Below the pieces are notes generated by a model that was not told where the DNA came from, searched no databases, and saw nothing but the letters and a program-made list of their open reading frames with translations. Shown piece by piece: positions 43,245 to 52,162 of a stretch of 64,000 bases of DNA. Position 1 is the stretch's first letter, and each line of letters starts with the position of its first letter. Source of the DNA: Mucilaginibacter glaciei (GTDB lineage: Bacteria; Bacteroidota; Bacteroidia; Sphingobacteriales; Sphingobacteriaceae); NCBI RefSeq assembly GCF_014773245.1, contig NZ_JACWMX010000002.1, forward strand, positions 1 to 64,000. Direction: 5' to 3'. Position numbers and translations under genes: made by a program.

Positions 43245-43673
43245 TTAAAACAACTTATCTTGTTCGCCGGATCTTGTTATTTCTAATTTGGCCTCTAATT
43301 CTTTAAATTCATTAAAATAGGTTTCGGTAATTGCATTAACAATTTCCTCAGCGGTATCTTCATTATAAGAATGTGAAGTTAAATTTCGGCTTTGCAGCAT
43401 CTGCATCCACACATCGCCATTTGTTATTAGTTCGGCTTTAAAGGCTTCCCTGATAACGTCCCGCGAACCCACCATATTTGTAATTCCTTGAAATTGCAGG
43501 TAGTCCTTTAAAGTGGTCCATCCTAACTCATAAGTATATTCAAAGGCTTTAATTAATCCCTGCTCTTCCAGCTCATTTAAATCCACTTTATCGATAAATT
43601 TCTCAAGTTGCCGTAAAGCTTTTTTGTAGTTGGAAAATCTTTGTAACCATCTAATATCATTTCCTTGAGCCAT
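43245..43673 (-). CDS. HEPN toxin (HepT-like, HI0074 family)
   Basis: A 142-residue helical protein of the nucleotidyltransferase substrate-binding family. Residues R96, H101 and Y103 in SRNLTSHSY form the RX4HXY motif, in which Arg and His are the RNase site and Tyr is the target of AMPylation by the MNT partner. GWTTLKDYLQFQGI and SRDVIREAFKAELI are the conserved helices. As the motif is intact it should be an active toxin, held in check by the next gene. The promoter is not clear; TATCTTAC lies about 10 bp upstream. Confidence 0.88.
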   Translation of the reverse strand: MAQGNDIRWLQRFSNYKKALRQLEKFIDKVDLNELEEQGLIKAFEYTYELGWTTLKDYLQFQGITNMVGSRDVIREAFKAELITNGDVWMQMLQSRNLTSHSYNEDTAEEIVNAITETYFNEFKELEAKLEITRSGEQDKLF

Positions 43674-43742
43674 AGTCTTGTATTAGGTAAGATACATATG
43701 CACTGCCATTAATACATATATTGAGCTAAAATATGAATAAAA

Positions 43743-43777
43743 TTTTTGCTTTTTTACTTTTGACTTTTGCCTTTGCA
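43743..43777. repeat. Heptad tract CTTTTGN upstream of guaA
   Basis: Five 7-bp units: TTTTTGC, TTTTTTA, CTTTTGA, CTTTTGC, CTTTGCA. The third unit supplies the TTTG -33 element of guaA, and the following unit carries another TTTG 7 bp closer to the -7 element. Confidence 0.7.
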
Positions 43778-43790
43778 AAACCTATCTTTG
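43759..43790 (+). promoter_or_regulatory. Promoter TTTG-N20-TATCTTTG of guaA
   Basis: TTTG at 43759-43762 (inside the heptad tract) and a perfect -7 element at 43783-43790, 20 bp apart. The expected start of transcription falls at or within 2-3 nt of the ATG at 43794, so the guaA mRNA is probably leaderless. Confidence 0.75.
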
Positions 43791-43793
43791 CCC

Positions 43794-45323
43794 ATGCAAG
43801 AAAAAATCCTCATTCTTGACTTTGGCTCGCAGTTTACCCAACTCATCGCGCGCCGTGTCAGGGAGCTCAATATTTACTGTGAGATCCACCCTTTTAACAA
43901 AGTTCCTGAAGTTGATAAAAGCGTAAAAGGTATCATCCTTTCGGGTAGTCCTTATTCTGTTCGCCAGGCCGATGCTCCGCATTTTGAGTTTATTAAACAC
44001 CACAAAAGCATGCCTATTTTGGGCGTTTGCTATGGTGCGCAATATGTAGCTCATTTTCATGGTGGAGAGGTTTTAGCTTCGAGCACCCGCGAATACGGCC
44101 GGGCCAACCTCGATTTTGTTAAAAAAGATAATGCTTTGTTTAAGGATGTCCGTGCGGGTTCACAAGTGTGGATGTCGCACGGGGATACGATTGCCCGGAT
44201 AGCCGACGATTTTGAGGTTATTGCCAGTACAGATAGCGTAAAGGTAGCTGCCTACCAAATCACCGGTACGCAAACCTATGGCATCCAGTTCCACCCGGAG
44301 GTTACCCACAGTATAGACGGCAAGCAGTTGCTGCAAAACTTTTTGGTAGATATTTGTGGTTGCAGCCAGGATTGGACACCCGACTCATTTATCGAAACTA
44401 CCATTTCCGAATTGAAGGCAAAATTAGGCGATGACAAAGTAGTGTTAGGCTTATCGGGCGGTGTTGATTCATCTGTTGCGGCGGTATTGCTGCACCAGGC
44501 TATCGGTGCCAACCTGCACTGTATATTTGTTGATAATGGCTTGTTGCGTAAGGACGAGTATGAATCCGTTTTAGACTCTTACAAGCATATGGGCCTCAAT
44601 ATAAAGGGCATCAACGCTAAACAACGTTTCTATGATGCACTTGCAGGCATCAGCGATCCGGAGAAAAAGCGTAAAGCCATAGGGCGAGTATTTATAGAAG
44701 TATTTGATGACGCCGCGCACGAGGTACAGGGCGTTAGCTGGTTGGGCCAGGGCACCATCTATCCTGATGTTATAGAGTCGGTTTCTGTTAAGGGGCCTTC
44801 AGCTACTATCAAATCGCACCATAACGTTGGCGGTTTGCCCGATTTTATGAAATTAAAGGTAGTAGAACCCTTAAACACTCTGTTTAAAGACGAAGTACGC
44901 CGTGTTGGTGCTGCCTTAGGTATCGACCCTAATATATTGGGCCGCCACCCTTTCCCCGGCCCGGGACTGGCGATTAGAATTTTAGGAGAGATAACCCCGG
45001 AAAAAGTTGATATATTACAACAGGCCGATGCGATTTACATCAACAATTTACGCAGCGGTGGTGTTTATGATAAAGTTTGGCAGGCAGGCGCTATTTATTT
45101 ACCGGTGCAATCGGTAGGTGTAATGGGCGATGAGCGTACTTACGAGAACGTTATTTGCTTGCGCGCAGTAGAGTCATTAGATGGGATGACGGCAGATTGG
45201 TGCCACCTGCCTTATGATCTGCTGGCAAAAATATCAAACGAGATCATCAATAACGTTAAAGGAATTAACCGGGTAGTATATGATATCAGTTCGAAACCAC
45301 CGGCCACTATTGAGTGGGAATAA
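43794..45323 (+). CDS. guaA: GMP synthase (glutamine-hydrolysing)
   Basis: A 509-residue enzyme that converts XMP, glutamine and ATP to GMP. The class I amidotransferase domain has GVCYGAQ (nucleophile Cys) and FHPEV. The ATP-pyrophosphatase domain begins with the PP-loop [12 protein letters not shown], and the C-terminal dimerisation domain has [16 protein letters not shown] and ends KPPATIEWE, as in all GuaA. The start was moved from TTG-type 43767 to ATG 43794, which gives the family start [13 protein letters not shown] and lies just after the promoter. The next gene overlaps or nearly touches its end. Confidence 0.97.
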   Translation: MQEKILILDFGSQFTQLIARRVRELNIYCEIHPFNKVPEVDKSVKGIILSGSPYSVRQADAPHFEFIKHHKSMPILGVCYGAQYVAHFHGGEVLASSTREYGRANLDFVKKDNALFKDVRAGSQVWMSHGDTIARIADDFEVIASTDSVKVAAYQITGTQTYGIQFHPEVTHSIDGKQLLQNFLVDICGCSQDWTPDSFIETTISELKAKLGDDKVVLGLSGGVDSSVAAVLLHQAIGANLHCIFVDNGLLRKDEYESVLDSYKHMGLNIKGINAKQRFYDALAGISDPEKKRKAIGRVFIEVFDDAAHEVQGVSWLGQGTIYPDVIESVSVKGPSATIKSHHNVGGLPDFMKLKVVEPLNTLFKDEVRRVGAALGIDPNILGRHPFPGPGLAIRILGEITPEKVDILQQADAIYINNLRSGGVYDKVWQAGAIYLPVQSVGVMGDERTYENVICLRAVESLDGMTADWCHLPYDLLAKISNEIINNVKGINRVVYDISSKPPATIEWE

Positions 45324-46548
45324 GTGGTTATTTGTTTTTATAGCGCTAATCATCGGTGCCTGTTCGCCTAAACTGCGTCCGGTACCACAACCGTCCGTAA
45401 AAACAAAGCCCGAACAGCGACCTATTACTTCTGAAAAACCAATAGATAAGCCCGTAGCAAAACCGGCTATATCTGTGGCAAAAACATCTGTAATATCGTT
45501 GATACTGCCATTAGATCTGGCAAAGTCGGCTGCCGGCCATAAGTATTCGGCAGCCGACCTTAAAAAAGCCAACATGTCGGTAGAGTACTACCAGGGCTTT
45601 AAGCTGGCACTCGATTCGCTTACGGGCAGCGGTGCTAATTATAAACTACAGATCTTTGATAGTAAAGATTATGCCGCGCAGGTACACAGCCTGGCCTATA
45701 ATCCGCAGATCCGTAGTGGCGACCTCATTGTTGGCCCCATCTTTCCGGATGACGTTAAGGCCTTTACCTCCGTTTTAACAGCAGCACGCAAGCCTATCAT
45801 ATCGCCCTTATCGCCAGCCTCACCTTTAACTTTCAAAAATCAAAACCTGGTTACCATGACCCCTCCGCTGGAGTATCATGCAAAGGGAGCGGCAACCTAT
45901 ACGGTGAGCAAGTTAAAGCCTAAAAAAATATTCATCTTAGCCTCCGGTTTCAGCGACGAAAAATTATACACCTCGCCGTTCAAGCGCACTGTAGATAGTT
46001 TAAGCAAACGGAAGACCCCGGTTACCACAACCGTTATCACCCGTGGTAACCTTACCCCGTTGCTACCGCAGCTCTCCGCTACCGAGCAAAATATATTCGT
46101 GATACCATCAACCAAGCAGGCGTTCTTGTTAGTTATCCTGCATTCGTTAGATACGCTGTCTAAAAAGTTCCCTGTAACTGTTGTGGGGCACCCATCATGG
46201 GAGAAGTTCAGTTTCTTAAAAGCAGCGCAATTGCAGCGTTTACACACTTACATCACATCGGCAGATAAGGTGAATTACAAGTCAGGCCAAACCAATGTAT
46301 TTTTGCGTAGTTATCGGCACGCCTATCATGCCGAGCCTACCGATTTTGCTATTAAAGGCTTTGACCAGGGCATGTACTTTGGCACGTTGCTGGCACAGGA
46401 AGATAACAGCAATATCAAATTTGAGCAAGACGATTACAACGGCATCCACAACAGCTTCCATTTTATTAAGAAACCGGGGCTGGGTTGGATAAACACCCAT
46501 GTTGATATTTTACGTTACGAAAACTTTGATCTTAAAAAGATAGAATGA
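45310..46548 (+). CDS. Lipoprotein with periplasmic-binding-protein-like fold
   Basis: A protein of about 412 residues. The signal sequence ends in a lipobox (LIIGACS), so it is lipid-anchored. After a Pro/Lys-rich linker (about 30-65) the body resembles a type I periplasmic binding protein: [50 protein letters not shown] and [13 protein letters not shown]. It recalls LpoA or amino-acid receptor domains, but no ABC permease is adjacent; the ligand is unknown. The start is ambiguous: TTG at 45310 places the lysine directly before the hydrophobic core, while ATG at 45280 overlaps guaA by 44 bp and adds ten residues. Cotranscribed with guaA and, by a 4-bp ATGA overlap, with the methyltransferase. 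Confidence 0.8.
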   Translation: MSGNKWLFVFIALIIGACSPKLRPVPQPSVKTKPEQRPITSEKPIDKPVAKPAISVAKTSVISLILPLDLAKSAAGHKYSAADLKKANMSVEYYQGFKLALDSLTGSGANYKLQIFDSKDYAAQVHSLAYNPQIRSGDLIVGPIFPDDVKAFTSVLTAARKPIISPLSPASPLTFKNQNLVTMTPPLEYHAKGAATYTVSKLKPKKIFILASGFSDEKLYTSPFKRTVDSLSKRKTPVTTTVITRGNLTPLLPQLSATEQNIFVIPSTKQAFLLVILHSLDTLSKKFPVTVVGHPSWEKFSFLKAAQLQRLHTYITSADKVNYKSGQTNVFLRSYRHAYHAEPTDFAIKGFDQGMYFGTLLAQEDNSNIKFEQDDYNGIHNSFHFIKKPGLGWINTHVDILRYENFDLKKIE

Positions 46549-47738
46549 AGGCTATCAATCAGCTTAAAACGTTTCAGCGCATATTGGATGAATATCCGGC
46601 TGATACCCCTTTAGGCAAGTTTCTACCCGGCTTTTACAGGCAAAACAAACAAATGGGATCTACCGATAGGCGTGTTGCAGGGCGGTTAGTTTATAATTAT
46701 TTCCGTTTGGGCAGAGCATTGCCCGAATTGCCTGCCGAAGACCGCCTGATGGTTGCGGAGTTTTTGTGCAACACGCAAACCAATTCATTTTTACAGCATT
46801 TTAAACCGGAATGGGCGGCTTGTGTCGGCTTTAATATTGATGATAAGATCAACCTGGTTAAAACAGCGCACCACGATTTTAAGTTAGACGACGTTTTTCC
46901 ATGGGTAGCACAGCTATCAAAAGATATCGACCGGGATGCTTTCCTGAAATCATTCTTTATCCAGCCCGATCTTTATATCCGCGTAAATAAGGGCTTTGAG
47001 GCACAGGTGAAGGCAGAGTTAAATAAGGGCGACGTAACTTTTAAAGACGAAGGTAACGGTTGTTTTTGTATGCCTAACGGCACAAGGTTAGATGCAATCT
47101 TCCCTAAACAACATTGGTTTGAAGTACAGGATTATTCGTCACAGCAAACTGCACAATTTTTTAAACCCAACAAGTGGGACAGCTGGTGGGATGCCTGCGC
47201 GGCATCGGGCGGTAAATCGTTATTGTTACACAGTTTACAGCCGGACATAAAACTGGTTGTATCAGATATCCGCGAATCCATTCTCTCCAATCTCGACGAG
47301 CGCTTTCAACAGGCTGGCTTGATGAAATATCAAAAGAAATTGCTCGACCTGACCGAGAACAACGAGCAGCTTTTATATAATTATGAATTTGATGGTATCA
47401 TCCTGGATGCGCCTTGCAGCGGCTCTGGCACCTGGGGCCGCACGCCCGAGATGATCAGTCAGTTTGGCCAGCACCGCACCGACTTTTTTAAACGCCTGCA
47501 ACAAGCCATAATCCCCAATGTAGCCAAACACCTTAAACCGGGTGCCGCTTTGATATATATTACCTGCTCTGCCTTCAAAGCCGAAAATGAGGATGCAGTA
47601 GATTTTATGGTGAAAGAACTCGGCTTGCAACTGGAAGAAAACCAGGTACTAAAAGGTTACGAGCGCAAAGCGGATACCATGTTTGTGGCAAGGTTGGTAA
47701 AGCCGGAGGGATTACAGCCCCGAGTTACTCCTGAATAA
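46545..47738 (+). CDS. RsmB/Fmu-type rRNA cytosine-5 methyltransferase
   Basis: A 397-residue SAM-dependent RNA methyltransferase. The N-terminal part (about 1-150) is a helical domain. The catalytic part shows motif I as WDACAASGGKSLLL, motif IV as DAPCSGSGTWGRTPE and motif VI as YITCSAFKAENED; the two cysteines are the catalytic pair of the m5C enzymes. It is shorter than E. coli RsmB (429) and lacks a clear NusB-like domain, so the exact rRNA site is uncertain. It is translationally coupled to the lipoprotein gene by ATGA. It overlaps the convergent marC-like gene by 27 bp. Confidence 0.9.
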   Translation: MKAINQLKTFQRILDEYPADTPLGKFLPGFYRQNKQMGSTDRRVAGRLVYNYFRLGRALPELPAEDRLMVAEFLCNTQTNSFLQHFKPEWAACVGFNIDDKINLVKTAHHDFKLDDVFPWVAQLSKDIDRDAFLKSFFIQPDLYIRVNKGFEAQVKAELNKGDVTFKDEGNGCFCMPNGTRLDAIFPKQHWFEVQDYSSQQTAQFFKPNKWDSWWDACAASGGKSLLLHSLQPDIKLVVSDIRESILSNLDERFQQAGLMKYQKKLLDLTENNEQLLYNYEFDGIILDAPCSGSGTWGRTPEMISQFGQHRTDFFKRLQQAIIPNVAKHLKPGAALIYITCSAFKAENEDAVDFMVKELGLQLEENQVLKGYERKADTMFVARLVKPEGLQPRVTPE

Positions 47739-48281
47739 TTTTATCGCGATAGCCAGTAGTATCACCCCAAACGCCTTACGCAAGATGTGCAGTCCTGTTT
47801 TGCCGAACAGTTTTTCCAGCCACTGCACATTTTTAAGCACCAGATACACAAAAGAGGTATTAAGTATAATTCCCACCAGGATGTTTTGCGTTTGGTATTG
47901 CGATTTTAACGAAAGCAGCGTAGTCATGGTACCGGCACCGGCTATCAGCGGGAAGGCAAGTGGCACGATTGATACCGCCTGGGGCATTTCCTCTTTAAAA
48001 AAGTTTACGCCCAGTATCATTTCCAGCGCGATAATAAAGATCACGATAGAACCTGCTATCGCAAAAGAGGATATATCCAAACCAATCACTGCTAGCAACT
48101 CATCGCCTGCAAACAGGAAACCGATCATCAAAACCAACACAGCTATACTTGCCTTTTCAGATTCAATATGCCCCGCGCGCTGGCGTAATTGGATGATTAC
48201 AGGGATAGCCCCCAAGATATCGATAATGGCAAAAAGGATCATCGTAACGGATAATACCTCTTTAAAAATGAGTGGATGCAT
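47712..48281 (-). CDS. MarC-family membrane protein
   Basis: A 189-residue protein with about six membrane segments. The MarC signatures are FAIIDILGAIPVIIQL in the first helix, ALEMILGVNF, and VPLAFPLIAGAGTMTTLLSL in the fourth, which holds the conserved PLxxGPG-like turn. The family has no proven substrate despite its old link to multiple-antibiotic resistance. It lies 4 bp after the MFS gene on the same strand and is probably cotranscribed with it. Its 3' end overlaps the convergent methyltransferase gene. Confidence 0.9.
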   Translation of the reverse strand: MHPLIFKEVLSVTMILFAIIDILGAIPVIIQLRQRAGHIESEKASIAVLVLMIGFLFAGDELLAVIGLDISSFAIAGSIVIFIIALEMILGVNFFKEEMPQAVSIVPLAFPLIAGAGTMTTLLSLKSQYQTQNILVGIILNTSFVYLVLKNVQWLEKLFGKTGLHILRKAFGVILLAIAIKLFRSNSGL

Positions 48282-48285
48282 AGGT

Positions 48286-49458
48286 TTAGGATTTACTTTC
48301 TTGTGATTTTAACCGAATACTAAACAAAAATGCGATTAAAATATAGAAAGACGATAAAAAGAATATGCTATGCACAGATATTGCTGTAATTAACCCGGCC
48401 GTTATAGGCCCAAGCGTTTGCCCTATAGAGGCGTACGACTGATTGATGCCCATTACCTCGCCCCTTTCGGCATCTTCATTCTTATCGGCTATAATAGCGT
48501 TAAGCATGGGGTTACGCAGCCCGTTAAACAACCCGTAAATGGCAATCGATACGGCAAATAACACTAACCCGGTAGCAAAGCCCGCCAATATCATCATCCC
48601 CAGGCAGCATAAGGTTGATAGCAATAAGATTAATGCCTGAGAGGTGATAACCTTTTTGATCAAAGGCACAGCCAGCTGCATCAGGATGCCTGTAATACCA
48701 AAACCGGCGTAGAATAAACCGATCTGTGTTGTACTTAGCTTTAACGTGTCAACGCTGAAGGTTTGAAAGCCAATGAGCATGGTAAATTGCGCCATGGTAA
48801 GCAAAAAGCCCACAAAAATTGCCGTACCAATTACCGGCCTTTTCAACACACTTATTAAAGACTTAAAGTTGAAGCTATGTGCCTTATTGTTTCCTTTGTC
48901 GGTTTTATGCTTATTGGTCTCCTCTAACACAAAGGTGGTCAGTAAAACGCCAACCAGCGCAATGCCCGCCGCGAAAAAGAACGGAACCTTTTCGCCCAGT
49001 TGGCTCAGTAAGCCGCCAACAGCCGGGCCAATCACAAAACCAAATCCAAAGGCCGAACCCAGTATCCCAAAATTCTTTGCCCGCTCTTTGGGTGATGAAA
49101 TATCAGATACCATAGCCTGCGCTACCGAAATATTCCCTCCTGTAATTCCATCTAAGATCCGGGCGGCAAATAATAGGATAATACTGTTGGCAAAGCCAAA
49201 CATCACGAAAGAGATGCAAGTGCCTACCAAGCTAATAGCAAGTATCGGCTTGCGGCCAAACCTGTCCGAAAGCGAACCTAAAACCGGTGTGGCAAAAAAC
49301 TGCGCAACAGAAAAGGCTGCGGTAAGCAAACCGATAGTTTGCTGGGTTACGCCAAACTTTTTACCGTACGAATATAGCAATGGGATGATTATACCAAACC
49401 CCATAGAGTTGATAATGGATATAAACACCAGTATCCGCAGCGTTCTGTTCAGCTTCAT
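48286..49458 (-). CDS. MFS drug-efflux type transporter (TetA-like)
   Basis: A 390-residue transporter with twelve predicted helices. The DHA1 signature LSDRFGRKPILAISLVG (motif A) is in loop 2-3, motif C-like GPAVGGLLSQLG in helix 5, and a second GxLSD-type motif is degenerate. The start (FISIINSMGFGIIIPLL) and the AYGLFNGLRNPMLNAIIADK-like segment resemble TetA/YajR-type tetracycline or multidrug exporters. The substrate is not determinable. It heads a two-gene unit with marC. Confidence 0.9.
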   Translation of the reverse strand: MKLNRTLRILVFISIINSMGFGIIIPLLYSYGKKFGVTQQTIGLLTAAFSVAQFFATPVLGSLSDRFGRKPILAISLVGTCISFVMFGFANSIILLFAARILDGITGGNISVAQAMVSDISSPKERAKNFGILGSAFGFGFVIGPAVGGLLSQLGEKVPFFFAAGIALVGVLLTTFVLEETNKHKTDKGNNKAHSFNFKSLISVLKRPVIGTAIFVGFLLTMAQFTMLIGFQTFSVDTLKLSTTQIGLFYAGFGITGILMQLAVPLIKKVITSQALILLLSTLCCLGMMILAGFATGLVLFAVSIAIYGLFNGLRNPMLNAIIADKNEDAERGEVMGINQSYASIGQTLGPITAGLITAISVHSIFFLSSFYILIAFLFSIRLKSQESKS

Positions 49459-49480
49459 CGCTTACAAAAGCGTTGAAAAC

Positions 49481-49511
49481 AAAAAAGGTTCTGTTTGCAC
49501 AGAACCTTTTT
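49481..49511 (-). terminator. Intrinsic terminator of the amino-acid permease gene
   Basis: AAAAGGTTCTGT pairs with ACAGAACCTTTT around TTGC. A on one side and T on the other make it bidirectional; on the minus strand it ends the gene at 49532-51088, ahead of the MFS gene. Confidence 0.88.
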
Positions 49512-49531
49512 CATGAAGATCAATATTTTAA

Positions 49532-51088
49532 TTATTCAACATATTTTGGGTTGGTAGGGTCGTTAGCACCTTCTACCTTACCATGCCTAACGTGTGAGCG
49601 TTTAATGCTGTATCCGAAATAGATAACGAAACCGATCAGCAACCAGCCGATCAGCCTTGCCCAGTTTTCCCAGCCTTCACTCGCTATCATACACAAGCAT
49701 ATCACCGCGCCTAAAGGGCAAACGATCATATAAACAGGCGTTTTAAACGGACGAACCAAATCGGGATCTGTACGGCGAAGGATAAAGATCCCTAAACATA
49801 CCAGTACGAATGCGAACAGGGTACCTATACTCACCATATCGCCTACATATTTATCTGGGATAAAACCTGCAAAGATCGATACGAATCCAAAGAACAACCA
49901 TTGCGACTTGTATGGCGTGCGGTGTTTGGGGTGTAATTTTGAAAAGATCTTAGGGATCAAACCGTCTGTACTCATGGTATAGAACACACGGGTTTGGCCC
50001 ATTAGCATCACCAGGATAACTGACGAGAAACCTGCTAAGATAGACACCGTTACAAACGAAGCTAACCAGCCGTAACCCGGCATTGCTGCTTTGATGGCGT
50101 AACTTACAGACGCTTCTTTACCCTGGATCAAGAATTCTTTGTAAGAAACCAGACCTGTTAATACGTGAGAGAACAGGATGTATAGAGCCGTACAAATCAC
50201 CAACGATACCAGGATACCTTTCGGCATATCCCTCTGCGGGTTTTTAGCTTCCTGAGCTGCTGTAGATACCGCGTCGAAACCAATAAAGGCGAAGAATACA
50301 ACACTCGCCCCACGCAATACACCCAGCCAACCATGGTTGAAGGTGTCGGCATAATCAACCGTACCTGCACTTACTTTAATCTTACCTGCATCGGCAGGGA
50401 TCATGTAAGGAGTATGTAAAGCCGGGTTAATGAAGTGCCAGCCAAAGCCAATAATCATCAACACGATAGCTACTTTGATTACCACAATAACATTGTTAAC
50501 TACTGCAGACTCGGCAGTACCGCGGATCAGTAATAGTGTCAGCATGAGTAGTATAAATATAGCCGGCAGGTTAACAAACCCGTGCTGGCCAAACTCGGCA
50601 GCATACATGCCTGTTGCTGTATTCGATATCTCTAACGGCGAGTGCGACCACATATAGGGCACGTGCACGTTAAAGAAAGTATGTAAAAACTCATTAAAAT
50701 ACTGCGACCAGCCAATAGATACAGTTGCTGCACCCAATGCATATTCCAACACCAAATCCCAACCTATGATCCAGGCGATAAATTCGCCCATTGTGGCATA
50801 AGAATAAGTATAGGCCGAACCCGCAATAGGGATCATACTTGCAAATTCAGCATAGCATAAGCCTGCAAGCGCACAACCTGCTGCGGCGATCAAAAAGGAA
50901 ATAGTTACGGCCGGGCCTGCATGTTCGCCTGCTGCTGCAGCTGTACGTACAAAAATACCTGCACCAATAATAGCCCCGATACCTAGCGCGATAAGCGAAC
51001 CGACACCTAACGTTCGTTTTAAGGTTTTCTCCCCCTCCGCCGATGCCGCCATCAGTTGAGCTATCGGTTTTTTGATAAATAACTTCAT
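49532..51088 (-). CDS. APC-family amino-acid permease (cationic type)
   Basis: A 518-residue permease with about twelve to fourteen hydrophobic segments. The N-terminal signature LGVGSLIALGIGAIIGAGIF is the substrate-binding first helix of the APC fold, followed by GPAVTISFLIAAAGCALAGL and CYAEFASMIPIAGSAYTYSY. FFAFIGFDAVSTAAQEAKNP is the sixth helix. These features match the CAT/YfnA group, which takes up basic and other amino acids. Its -7 element is at 51131-51138 and a terminator follows, so it is monocistronic. Confidence 0.92.
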   Translation of the reverse strand: MKLFIKKPIAQLMAASAEGEKTLKRTLGVGSLIALGIGAIIGAGIFVRTAAAAGEHAGPAVTISFLIAAAGCALAGLCYAEFASMIPIAGSAYTYSYATMGEFIAWIIGWDLVLEYALGAATVSIGWSQYFNEFLHTFFNVHVPYMWSHSPLEISNTATGMYAAEFGQHGFVNLPAIFILLMLTLLLIRGTAESAVVNNVIVVIKVAIVLMIIGFGWHFINPALHTPYMIPADAGKIKVSAGTVDYADTFNHGWLGVLRGASVVFFAFIGFDAVSTAAQEAKNPQRDMPKGILVSLVICTALYILFSHVLTGLVSYKEFLIQGKEASVSYAIKAAMPGYGWLASFVTVSILAGFSSVILVMLMGQTRVFYTMSTDGLIPKIFSKLHPKHRTPYKSQWLFFGFVSIFAGFIPDKYVGDMVSIGTLFAFVLVCLGIFILRRTDPDLVRPFKTPVYMIVCPLGAVICLCMIASEGWENWARLIGWLLIGFVIYFGYSIKRSHVRHGKVEGANDPTNPKYVE

Positions 51089-51130
51089 TTTAGTTTTTTA
51101 GTAAGATCAGTAATAGTTAAATCAAGTAGC

Positions 51131-51138
51131 CAAACGTA
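51131..51138 (-). promoter_or_regulatory. -7 element TACGTTTG
   Basis: A perfect TAnnTTTG on the minus strand, 42 bp upstream of the ATG at 51088. No TTG at a suitable -33 position. Confidence 0.55.
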
Positions 51139-51249
51139 CTTAAATTTATTGAAAAGATAAAGCGCAGAATGTAACAACACTAAGGTTGTTAATAAACAGA
51201 ATTATAATTGTTGAAAATGTAATTGGGGCGAGTTTATTTTAAGCCCAGT

Positions 51250-51507
51250 TTATCTATAAATATATTTTCGGTGGCCGAGAGTAATAATGTTGATGATCAG
51301 TTGGTCGTCGATTATATCGTATGTGATTCTGTAGTTCCCTACCCGTATCCTGTAACCTTCGCGATCAACGAGTTTACGATACCCGAGTGGCCTCGGGTTA
51401 ATTTCAAGATAAGTAATGGCATCTATGATCGGATTCGCTATATGATCAGAAAGTTTATCTAATTCCTTGCGTGCAGTTTTAGACAAGATCGCAGTATATT
51501 TAGGCAT
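51250..51507 (-). CDS. RelE/ParE-type toxin
   Basis: An 85-residue toxin of the RelE/ParE fold. Family landmarks are an N-terminal YTAILSKTARKELDKL, a central NPRPLGYRKLVDREGYRIRV and VGNYRITYDIIDDQLII, then the typical terminal strand LGHRKYIY. The RVGNYRITY strand is typical of ribosome-dependent mRNA interferases, though a ParE-type gyrase target cannot be excluded. Its start overlaps the end of the antitoxin by 8 bp. Confidence 0.92.
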   Translation of the reverse strand: MPKYTAILSKTARKELDKLSDHIANPIIDAITYLEINPRPLGYRKLVDREGYRIRVGNYRITYDIIDDQLIINIITLGHRKYIYR

Positions 51508-51706
51508 CCTTTGATTTCCTGAGATTCAAATATTCCTCCATGGAAATCCGTTCGCCGTCGTCTTCTTTTTTAGCTTCATCATAAAGCCGCACATCTTCCA
51601 GATCGTCCAACTCTTCCATTATGGATTCAAACTCACTAATAGGCAAAACCACTAATGAATTGTTGCCCTCATCGTCTTTAATAAATTGCGGATGCAGTGT
51701 AAGCAT
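51500..51706 (-). CDS. Antitoxin of the RelE-type pair
   Basis: A 68-residue acidic protein. It has a small N-terminal beta part (FIKDDEGNNSLVVLPISEFE) and a long charged helix (MEELDDLEDVRLYDEAKKED) of the kind that wraps the toxin. The LPISEFE segment is typical of short Phd/YefM-related antitoxins. It comes first in the operon, overlapping the toxin by 8 bp. It has its own promoter at 51730-51760, and likely represses it with the toxin. Confidence 0.85.
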   Translation of the reverse strand: MLTLHPQFIKDDEGNNSLVVLPISEFESIMEELDDLEDVRLYDEAKKEDDGERISMEEYLNLRKSKDA

Positions 51707-51729
51707 AATCTTGGTGAATTAGTGTTTAA

Positions 51730-51760
51730 CAAATTTACAATTCGTAAACGTCATTAGCAA
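51730..51760 (-). promoter_or_regulatory. Promoter TTG-N20-TAAATTTG of the toxin-antitoxin operon
   Basis: On the minus strand, TTG (51758-51760) and a perfect -7 element (51730-51737) are spaced 20 bp. The interrupted inverted repeat GTTTA/TAAAC (51724-51749) overlaps the -7 element and could be the autoregulatory operator. Confidence 0.7.
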
Positions 51761-51889
51761 TTTAATCATTTGGGTTTACAAAGGTTTACATATTTTCATT
51801 AGAATTCGACTTAAATAATTGACAATGAAATATTTATGAAAATAGTGAGTTTACATAAAAATCGCTGCCAATTCTTATCTTTTGCTTGG

Positions 51890-52162
51890 TTATGGTAGCG
51901 CTTTCCAAATGAATAAGGGCGTGAGGATAACGTTCAACACGATCATTAGCCAGCCCAATTTTTTACTGCCAATTTTTAATAACACAGTGCCGATTATGCC
52001 CCCTCCGAATAGCAGCATCGCGGCATCAAAGTAGAGCAGATAATCTGAAGTGGGCAGGTCGACGTTAATTTCGACCAGGTCGAGCAGGTCCGGTAGGTAG
52101 AGGTAAAGATCATACAAGCAGAGGGTGTAGACAATAGCTTGTATCGTACGCGTTCTAATCAT
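51890..52162 (-). CDS. Small membrane protein, unknown
   Basis: A 90-residue hydrophobic protein with two or three predicted membrane segments (DYLLYFDAAMLLFGGGIIGT and LGWLMIVLNVILTPLFIWKA, plus a weak one at the start). No family recognised. Its ATG overlaps the stop of the gene at 52159-52491 (ATGA), so the two are translationally coupled. The AT-rich 180-bp spacer on its 3' side holds only the toxin-antitoxin promoter. Confidence 0.65.
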   Translation of the reverse strand: MIRTRTIQAIVYTLCLYDLYLYLPDLLDLVEINVDLPTSDYLLYFDAAMLLFGGGIIGTVLLKIGSKKLGWLMIVLNVILTPLFIWKALP

